This document shows positions 9,122 through 20,000 of a stretch of 20,000 bases of DNA, piece by piece (position 1 is the first letter of the stretch; every line of letters starts with the position of its first letter). Origin of the DNA: Trachelipus rathkii (taxonomy: Eukaryota > Arthropoda > Malacostraca > Isopoda > Trachelipodidae); contig JABUQX010142649.1 in NCBI GenBank assembly GCA_015478945.1, positions 1-20,000 on the forward strand, written 5' to 3'. The notes under the pieces were generated by a model. The model was not told where the DNA came from. It made no database searches and saw only the letters and a program-made list of their open reading frames with translations. The position numbers and the translations under genes were made by a program.

Positions 9122-9372
9122 TTAGTATCTGATGCAAGGACCCTTCCATCGCATCAATAATTCGTTACTTTCAGTGGCTAACCATATCAGAACGGCATCC
9201 CCTATTCTAAATTTTTTTTCCTTGGCGTTTTTATCACAATGGTGCTCGTACTTATTTTGGGCCTTTTCTAATTCCACTGATACTATTTTCAGGATTTCCT
9301 CCAATTCTTCCCTCAACTTGAAAACATGCTGGTAGCTGTTTGTCACCATTTCACACAATGCCCTGCACCTAT
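9122..9372 (-). pseudogene. Gypsy integrase C-terminal fragment
   Basis: Seen: MVTNSYQHVFKLREELEEIL, a coiled-coil-like ELEKAQNKYEHHCDKNA, then KKFRIGDAVLIWLATESNEL and LLMRWKGP. This is the pattern of the integrase C-terminus and its adjoining linker in Ty3/Gypsy polyproteins, where it binds DNA. Coding is lost after KGP, where Polinton-like sequence begins. It lies 14 nt downstream of the gag-pro stop codon, so most of pol has been deleted between them. The fragment has no catalytic residues. Confidence 0.7.
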
Positions 9373-11336
9373 TTAACGTTTCATCTTCTCTTTGGAATTA
9401 TATATCGTCCGCAATACTTCGTTCTCATATGGCTGTTGGGTGATCTCAGGTACGGCTGACCCTTCCTCCTGTAAATTATTTGCACTACTCGCGCGTGGCA
9501 TTTCCACCTGACCAGCAGGGTGCTCTAATGCGTCTTCAAGCGCCTCGGTTACTTCCTCTTGCAAGCCGGTCGTTTCGCCTGCGCATGACATTACTACTTG
9601 GCCGTCAGGGTACTCCATTGTATCCTCATGCGCTGTGGCCTCTTCCTTCTGCGAATCGTTCATTTTTCTCGCGCGCGACATTACCACACTTTCGACAGGG
9701 TCTTCTGCGCTCCTCGCACCAGGAATATTTCCTATTATTAAGTCGTAGATTGCGTCGTCAAGAGCCACAGCTTCAGTGCGCCCCGTGTAGTAAGGTGTAT
9801 CAATATCAATCTCGACCACCTGTGCGTCCCTAATCGTATTGTCTATTAACAATATTTGTTTCCTCTTCCCGGTCTTTTGGTCTGCCGACGTATATTTCTT
9901 TTTGACTATGACGCAGTCACAACCGGTATCCCTTAGCACGGTCCCAGCCATTCCATTGATCTTCCCGCTGACAACCGGCATCATTGCCTTCTGAATGTTG
10001 TGTCTTATGCTATTGCTCTTCACGCACGCGACTCTGATGACAGGTACAGTTTCGCCGCACGCTAAAGCAATTCTATTGTTACTGTCAACGTGTTTCATGA
10101 TGTCAACATCTTTATCAGTTCTCATATCATTAATTATAAGCGTAATATAAGAAACATCATATTTATTTCGCTGCTTAATTTCACTTGTTATAGCGGCAGC
10201 TGCCCTTTTAGGCCCCTCTCTCCAATTATTGCTAGAACGATTGTTGTAGTTCCTATATTGATCATCTCTCCTATAGGGGTTGTAATTTTTACAGTCGATG
10301 GCCTTGTGCCCTTTCTTGCCGCATTTAAAACATGTGGTCAGATATTTTTGCCTTTCAAACTGATTGTGGTTTTCACTAGCATCTTTCCTCTCCTTCTTTG
10401 AGGGATCTTCTTTATTAATTGTCGACACCAAGTTTTTATTATGCGCCAGGAGATAATTCTCTGCTTCTTGAGCAATCATATCAAGTTTGTTAATCTTTCT
10501 TTCACGTAAGAATGTCGCAAGTTCCTTCTGGCATGTATTTAGGAACTGTTCTGCTACTATTAAGTCGATAATATCATTAAAATCTTTGTTAATCTCCGCC
10601 AGTTCTGTCCATTTCGTTACATAATTTTTCAATCTATCTATGAACTGGATAGGCCTTTCGTCATTGTACGCCTTCGCACTTCTGAATTTTATCCTATAGC
10701 CGTCCTCTGTTAAGTTGTAACATAGTAGAAGGGCGTTTTTTAATTTATCATAGTCCTTTGATTCTTCTTTAGGGATGCGAGAATATGCAACTAAAGCCTT
10801 TCCCGTCAATAAGGCGCTAAGGTGGGATGCCCAATTTCCTCTGTCTCATCCGTTTATTTCTGCGAATCTTTCAAAATGTTCAAGGTAGCAATCTATCTCG
10901 TCCCTGTTGTCTGCGAAAGGAGGGAGCTTTGGTACCCTCGCCTTAACATCATTGTTATTTACAATTTGCTGTTGAGTGTTATTGCCCGCTTGCAGTTCCA
11001 TTCTTCTAAGTTCCAGCTCATGCTCTCTTTGTCTCTCTGCTGCTTCTCTTGCAGCTTCTCTTTGTCTCTCTTCTCTTGCTCTCTTCTCTTGCAGCTTCCC
11101 TTTCTGCTGCTTCTCTGGTAGCTTCTCTGGCAGCTTCTCTTTCTGCCGCTTTATTGGCAGCTTCTCTCTCGGCAGCTTCTCTTTCTGACGCTTTATTGGC
11201 AGCTTCTCTCTCTGCTGCTTCTCTGGCAGCTTCTCTTGCTTTCTCAGTTACTTCTTTCTTCCTTTATAAACTCTCTAGCTTTTTTTCCCTTTAAGCCGAG
11301 TTCTTGAGCAATTTTTGCCAGTGAATTGTAATCCAC
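9373..11336 (-). pseudogene. Gypsy gag-protease with SCAN-like domain and zinc knuckle
   Basis: Gag packages the element RNA; the retropepsin would cleave the polyprotein. Seen N to C: DYNSLAKIAQELGLKGKKAR, a long RE/A-rich coiled coil (about 11040-11260), LPPFADNRDEIDCYLEHFER, then a 478-codon open frame (9373-10809) with LTGKALVAYSRIP, a SCAN-like segment (IIDLIVAEQFLNTC), a CX2CX4HX4C zinc knuckle (CFKCGKKGHKAIDC, about residue 160), a protease VLRDTGCDCVIVKKK (DTG near residue 291) and DDAIYDLIIGNIPGA. Breaks: frame changes near 11255 and 11090, and TGA at 10846-10848 where a Trp is typical. The C-terminal 100 residues hold imperfect repeats around EYPDGQVVMSCA and EHPAGQVEMPRA. RT does not follow. 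Confidence 0.85.
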
Positions 11337-11451
11337 GAGTGCTGCCAACGTTCGCTATATTCACTTTCCTTCAGAAATATCCCGACAGACCCCCAATTTA
11401 TTGTCACAAGATGGGATTTCCGCCAATAAACGTGATAATCCCCGGAATTCT

Positions 11452-11457
11452 TTTATT
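11452..11457 (-). terminator. Polyadenylation signal in LTR
   Basis: AATAAA on the minus strand in TTGAATAAAAG, about 45 nt before the LTR end. The position fits an LTR 3' processing signal. Confidence 0.5.
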
Positions 11458-11648
11458 CAAATCACAGAATAATATAAACCAAGTTGTCTAGGGTATAACT
11501 TCACAATATAGACTACTACTTCAGATACAGAAGTTCAATAAATATTCACAAAGCCTTTCTGAATCTAATTTGCTTCTAAGGCACTAGAGGGCTTCAACAG
11601 ACTATCAGTAGTTAGTACAATGAATAATTATGAAGAGTTCCTTTTGAC

Positions 11649-11845
11649 TTGCGAGCTAATCACAAAATTCTCCTTTTAGATTTGTAAGTTATTCTTCAAT
11701 AAATATTCACAAAGAGTTCCTTTTAATTCGTAAGTTATTCTTCAATAAATATTCACAAAGTCTTCCTTTTAATTCATAAGTTATTCTTCAATAAATATTC
11801 ACAAAGTCTTCCTTTTAATTCATAAGTTATTCTTCAATAAAATAG
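11649..11845 (-). repeat. 46-bp tandem repeat inside the LTR
   Basis: TTCAATAAATATTCACAAAG begins at 11695, 11741 and 11787, with a partial copy at 11833, giving an exact 46-bp period. Each unit continues with TCCTTTTAATTCATAAGTTA. A diverged unit lies at about 11533. The array is in the transcribed part of the LTR. Confidence 0.9.
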
Positions 11846-12204
11846 TTTCTGAATATGGCTTGTAGTCAAGTTCAAAGTCTTCAAGTGATTTCAAAACGTA
11901 TTTAAGTCTTTCTTCAAATAACTTCCAATAAGTTCTTCTCGGGAATCTCTCAGTTTTCCTCAAAAGTATTTTTCTTTAAATATTCACAAGACACTATGAA
12001 TTCTCTCTTCAAAATCAATATTCCACCAATGTCTTTCAATTGTATAAAATATCTATCCGATCTGTATTCTTCTTATAACTCTTTTTTGCCGTAGAGTTTT
12101 ATTGAAAAACAGAATCTTCTAAATATGGATTTGATACAAGAGACAGGTCTCCAACGATAGATTTCCAACAAGAGATAGAACCCGTGTGAAAACAAATTGA
12201 CTTC

Positions 12205-12212
12205 TATTTATA
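12205..12212 (-). promoter_or_regulatory. TATA box of the LTR promoter
   Basis: TATAAATA on the minus strand (AAGTTTATAAATAGAAG). It would start transcription near 12175-12180 and places U3 at about 12205-12427. Confidence 0.55.
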
Positions 12213-12424
12213 AACTTTCACTGTATCTAGGATGGCAGGTGTGAAGTTACTTTGGGTATCTTTATTCCCGCGGGATAATAAAATCTTCTTAAAATATTTT
12301 CAAATAGAAATTATCCTTAAATTAATTACTTTTATAAAATAAATAATATTCCCACGAAATAAATAGATCTATTCACTCTTCTCTGTGGAGCTTAAAATCT
12401 CATCCTTGATATTCCTAATAGCAT

Positions 12425-12990
<566 letters not shown>

Positions 12991-12999
12991 CCTACATAT

Positions 13000-13395
13000 T
13001 CATTCGCCTTGTCGCGGTAAAGTTCGCGAGTCTGTCAGTGGGGCCAACCTCCGCTTCCATTGTGTTCTATCGATCACGATCCCATCCGCCATCAACTCAT
13101 CCATTGCAGGCATCCGGTGTCTTCTTGAATCCTCCACTGTGTCTCCATCTCTTCCGCGGTCTTCCTCTCGGCCTCGCTCACTCTCTCCGGTCTCCACCTC
13201 CACCTCCTACTGGCAACTCTTTCTCTATCCTTTCCAGGTGTCCCCACCATCTTGGTCTGGCTGTGTCCACTTTATTCATCATGGGTTTCACACCCACGCC
13301 CTCCCTCATGTCTCGCTTCTCACTCTGTCTCTCCTCGTCTCTTCCAATCACCGTCCTCAACACATCTATCCTCGCTGTCTGAATTTACTTCTCCC
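13000..13395 (-). pseudogene. Non-LTR retrotransposon ORF2 C-terminal tail
   Basis: A 5'-truncated LINE copy. Seen on the minus strand in three frames: [20 protein letters not shown] and [17 protein letters not shown], then [12 protein letters not shown] in another frame, then [20 protein letters not shown] and [12 protein letters not shown] ending at 13000. The order RW-GH, GRPRKRW, DR-x-W is typical of the region after the reverse transcriptase in many non-LTR elements. GC content is clearly above its surroundings. At least two frame changes make it a pseudogene. It is followed, at its 3' side, by (TA)n. The clade is not assigned. Confidence 0.65.
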
Positions 13396-13399
13396 TGCA

Positions 13400-13439
13400 A
13401 TATATATATATATAGCATGTATATATGATATATATATGT

Positions 13440-13525
<86 letters not shown>

Positions 13526-13545
13526 TATATATATATATATATATT
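13400..13545. repeat. Interrupted (TA)n array
   Basis: TA repeats with interruptions GCATG, GATATATATATGTT, TAGTTA and ATGCATA. It lies between the LINE fragment and the 3' end of a minus-strand SINE. Confidence 0.95.
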
Positions 13546-13693
13546 TTAAGTATTGCACATAATCGCAATTTACTATTTAGATCTTAAACAAAGAACATAA
13601 AGTGGAAGGTAAAGATTAGCTGTTTTCACTAGGATTAACCATGAGATGCCAGAAATGAGACAGCGCGATGCTTATTTAGACCGAGCTATCCCT
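13546..13693 (-). mobile_element. Degenerate tRNA-derived SINE (minus)
   Basis: Its tail (TATTGCACATAATCGCAATT), the AAAGAACATAAAGTGG block and GGTAAAG match the three SINE units at 14939-15708. The head ends at GAGCTATCCCT (the complement of a degenerate A box) at 13683-13693. It lies head-to-head with the plus-strand copy at 13698. Confidence 0.6.
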
Positions 13694-13697
13694 ATTG

Positions 13698-14935
<1,238 letters not shown>

Positions 14936-14938
14936 ATA

Positions 14939-15207
14939 GATGTTAAATATTGCATAATAATCGCAATTATATATAAGATGTTAAAGAAAGAACATATAAT
15001 GAGAAGGTAAAGAATGAACTGCCTTCTCTGGGATTGAACCACCGCATGTTGCGCGTGAGGACAATATGCCCGGTGCTATACAATCACGCCATCCCCCCAA
15101 CCTTAACAAAGTTGGATTCAGAACAGTTATAAAGCAAACTGAGTTCCCGTCATGCTTAATATCACCAGGTGTCCAGCCTGTCCTATCTCTCGTTCTTTAT
15201 ATTCTTA
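14939..15207 (-). mobile_element. tRNA-derived SINE unit, tandem copy 1
   Basis: A 269-bp unit. On the minus strand: a leader of about 100 bp (GGACAGGCTGGACACCTGGT ... AACTGTTCTGAATCCAACTT), a tRNA-like head GGATGGCGTGATTGTATAGC (degenerate A box), ATGCGGTGGTTCAATCCCAG (B box), GAGAAGGCAG, then a unique tail with AACATC repeats ending in (TA)n. RNA polymerase III promoter boxes make a SINE rather than a functional tRNA; cloverleaf pairing is not kept. Confidence 0.75.
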
Positions 15208-15474
15208 GATGTTAAATATTGCATAATAATCGCAATTATATATAAGATGTTAAAGAAAGAACATATAATGAGGAAGGTAAAGAATTAACTGCCTTCTCTG
15301 GGATTTCGAACCACCGCATGTTGCGTGAGGACAATATGCCCGGTGCTATACAACTGAGCCATCCCCCAACCCAATAAAGTTAGATTCAGGAACAGTTATA
15401 AAGCAACCGAGTTCCCGTCAAGGCGACATCACCAGGTGTCCAGCCTGTCCTATCTCTCGTTCTTTATATTTTTA
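15208..15474 (-). mobile_element. tRNA-derived SINE unit, tandem copy 2
   Basis: A 267-bp near-identical repeat of the preceding unit. Its A-box region reads GGATGGCTCAGTTGTATAGC. One extra base in the B box (GGTTCGAAATCC) separates it from the neighbours. Confidence 0.75.
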
Positions 15475-15708
15475 GATGTTAAATATTGCATAATACTCGC
15501 AATTATATGAGATGTTAAAGAAAGAACATATAATGAGAAGGTAAAGCATTAATGCCTTTTCTGGGATTGAACCACCGCATGTTGCGCGGAGGACAATATG
15601 CCCGGTGCTATAATAACTGAGCCATCCCCAACCCAATAAAGTTGGATTCAGGAACAGTTATAAAGCAACCGAGTTCCCGTCAAGGCGACATCACCAGGTG
15701 TCCAGCCT
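15475..15708 (-). mobile_element. tRNA-derived SINE unit, tandem copy 3 (truncated leader)
   Basis: Third unit, 234 bp. It loses the outermost leader (the GGACAGG-proximal 30 bp) where it meets a plus-strand SINE at 15709. B box GGTTCAATCCC is present; the A box is slightly expanded (TCAGTTATTATAGC). Confidence 0.75.
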
Positions 15709-16804
<1,096 letters not shown>

Positions 16805-16910
16805 ATATATATATATGGAAGGACTTAGTCTGGGGTCTAAGCCTTCCCAACGAAAAGTATAGCTTTTTTTTTCACTTAAACTTTATTTTTATATTATATA
16901 TATATATATA

Positions 16911-18511
<1,601 letters not shown>

Positions 18512-18625
18512 CAATTTTGATATCAAATAAACGATTAAGCCTAAACTTGATGTCAAGAAGTGAGGTGAGAAAGGGACATCTTGACCCCAAGTTTATGCTT
18601 AATCGTTTATTTGATATCAAAATTG
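18512..18625. repeat. Inverted repeat, 47-bp arms, 20-nt loop
   Basis: 18512-18558 is the reverse complement of 18579-18625 with three mismatches; 29 bp (18512-18540 against 18597-18625) are exact. The loop is 18559-18578. The right arm is part of the Penelope-like coding sequence (NRLFDIK), so the left arm is an inverted duplicate of it. Confidence 0.95.
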
Positions 18626-19032
18626 TTTTTAGTTTTCCTGATACTCTTTCACAAATTTTAATTAAAAATAATACTTCTAAATTGGAAGTGGCTGGTGGAG
18701 TTTATAAGATTCCTTGTTTCTCATGTGAGAACTCTTATTTTGGTGAAACTTTAAAGACCCTCAAAGTTAGATTAGATCAACATAAAGGTGAAGTTAGAAG
18801 AGGGAACGAAAGTAATGCCATTTTTAGGCATTTATCTCAAAATGATCATATCGTCGATTGGAAAGGCGCAACTTTTTAATTTAAATCTACAGATAAAAAT
18901 ATAAATCAATTACTGGAATCTTTTTTCATTTCTACTAAGTGTAATTTCAATATATCTGAGGGATTTTTTAATTTCGATCAAATTACAAGAAGATACCTAT
19001 CTGAAAAAACTAAATTCTTAACATCATCTTAA
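18580..19032 (+). pseudogene. Penelope-like element, GIY-YIG endonuclease C-terminus
   Basis: Penelope-like elements couple a reverse transcriptase to a C-terminal GIY-YIG nuclease that nicks the target DNA. Seen in one frame: NRLFDIKIVFSFPDTLSQIL, then GGVYKIPCFSCENSYFGET with the GVY and YFG (GIY...YIG) strands and the CX2C pair seen in this group, LKVRLDQHK with the conserved Arg and His, and FRHLSQNDHIVDW. A TAA at 18877-18879 interrupts the frame, which then runs on (INQLLESFFISTKCNFNI with the expected Glu) to a stop at 19030-19032. The reverse transcriptase part is absent. The copy is 5'-truncated and carries one nonsense mutation. Confidence 0.85.
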
Positions 19033-19142
19033 AGAAAGTGAATCAATTTTTTGTCGCCTTTTGTTCTTTTGCTTGTATATAATTTTACTTTTTATTTTTA
19101 GTTTTTATTAATTTTGTTAAGATTAAATTTATTTTCATTGTT

Positions 19143-19185
19143 AGTTCTGAGGAGGAGACTGAGTTAAAGTCTCGAAACGTAAACT
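19143..19185 (+). ncRNA. Degenerate hammerhead-ribozyme-like motif
   Basis: CTGAGGA (CUGANGA box, 19147-19153) and GAAA (19174-19177) flank a hairpin GAGACT (19155-19160) with AGTCTC (19168-19173). AGTT (19143-19146) can pair with AACT (19182-19185) as stem I, leaving CGTA for a minimal stem III and cleavage site. One extra G (19154) sits between the box and stem II, so activity is doubtful. Minimal hammerheads are established features of Penelope-like elements, and this lies about 110 bp after that reading frame. Confidence 0.4.
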
Positions 19186-19302
19186 TCTAAATTTGTTTAA
19201 AAATTTTTTTAATTCCCCTGTTTTTTTCTTAGTGGTTTTAAATTACTTTGTTCTTTACATTAATAGAGTTTGAGTTGAAGTAAAAACTCTTTAAATTTAT
19301 TT

Positions 19303-19651
<349 letters not shown>

Positions 19652-19655
<4 letters not shown>

Positions 19656-20000
19656 TAAAAATAACTTAAAATTTAAATTTTAATCTTGTTTTTGGTTAAG
19701 TTAACACAGTTCGAATGCAGGCAAATCCAATTACAAAATGTTCCTCAATGTCTGTTCACATGCGCGTAAAAGTGCATTACATAAATTTTGAAAGAACTCA
19801 AAGGAGGAGGAGAAGGAGGAGGAGGAGCACAGAGAATAAATGAATGAATGACTCACTTTTTACATTTGTTTAACTTCGCTTTTCACATAACTAACTCTAA
19901 AGAAAATCTCAACAAATCTCAAACAAATCTCAAATAAAATTCTTATAACCAATTGAAGAAGCATGCTTTCAAATTTAACAGATTTGCCATTTCTGCACGT
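19652..20000. other. AT-rich sequence with no recognised feature
   Basis: No coding or RNA signal is seen. There is a purine tract of GGA repeats (19802-19828), and AAATCTCAA is repeated three to four times at about 19904-19936. Identity unknown. Confidence 0.5.

Noticed and set aside
10822..11294. Plus-strand Ser/Leu-rich frames
   Set aside because: They are the antisense of the gag coiled coil (repeated AGAGAAGCTGCC codons for RE/A), which has clear coding character on the minus strand.
13038..13468. Plus-strand Pro/Ser-rich frames
   Set aside because: Antisense of the LINE tail, which shows RPRWWGH and GRPRKRW on the minus strand.

Overview
The window is animal nuclear DNA, very probably from an invertebrate. 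It has almost no intact coding capacity and is a patchwork of decayed mobile elements held together by microsatellites. The case for an animal rests on a Polinton/Maverick with capsid genes, a hAT transposase remnant with a 65-bp spliceosomal intron, a Ty3/Gypsy element with a SCAN-like gag, tRNA-derived SINEs, non-LTR retrotransposon tails and a Penelope-like GIY-YIG domain. I cannot name the species. No host gene, rRNA or CRISPR array is visible.

Layout. 1-2.9 kb: a (TA)n tract, the 3' end of a hAT transposase gene, a long (TTA)n array, a duplicated non-coding module, a short CpG-rich patch, and a satellite of about 140-bp units. 2.9-9.1 kb: a Polinton remnant with every gene on the minus strand. 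In transcription order these are a small conserved Polinton protein, the integrase, two tandem paralogous minor-capsid (penton-like) genes, a small basic protein, the double-jelly-roll major capsid protein and an adenain-like protease. No polymerase B or packaging ATPase is present in the window. All these genes are damaged. The integrase is also split by a palindromic 248-bp hAT-type MITE with a perfect 8-bp target duplication. Three of the genes keep a TATA box 38-61 nt upstream of their ATG.

9.1-12.4 kb: a minus-strand Ty3/Gypsy-like element. It keeps its 5' LTR, gag and aspartic protease but has lost reverse transcriptase, RNase H and most of the integrase; only an integrase C-terminal piece is left, joined directly to the Polinton. 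12.4-15.95 kb: (CA)n and (TA)n arrays, a non-LTR retrotransposon tail, and tRNA-derived SINEs arranged head-to-head (twice) and as a roughly 268-bp tandem array. 15.95-17.4 kb: an 853-bp foldback element and a second hAT-like non-autonomous element related to the MITE in the integrase. 17.6-19.3 kb: a reverse transcriptase fragment, a 47-bp-arm palindrome, a Penelope-like 3' end and a hammerhead-like motif. The window closes with (TA)n and unremarkable AT-rich DNA.

The genes do not cooperate in any host process. The strongest themes are the Polinton with duplicated minor-capsid genes, and the repeated placement of (TA)n arrays at the 3' ends of SINE, LINE and Penelope-like copies, which suggests that retroelement tails seeded them.
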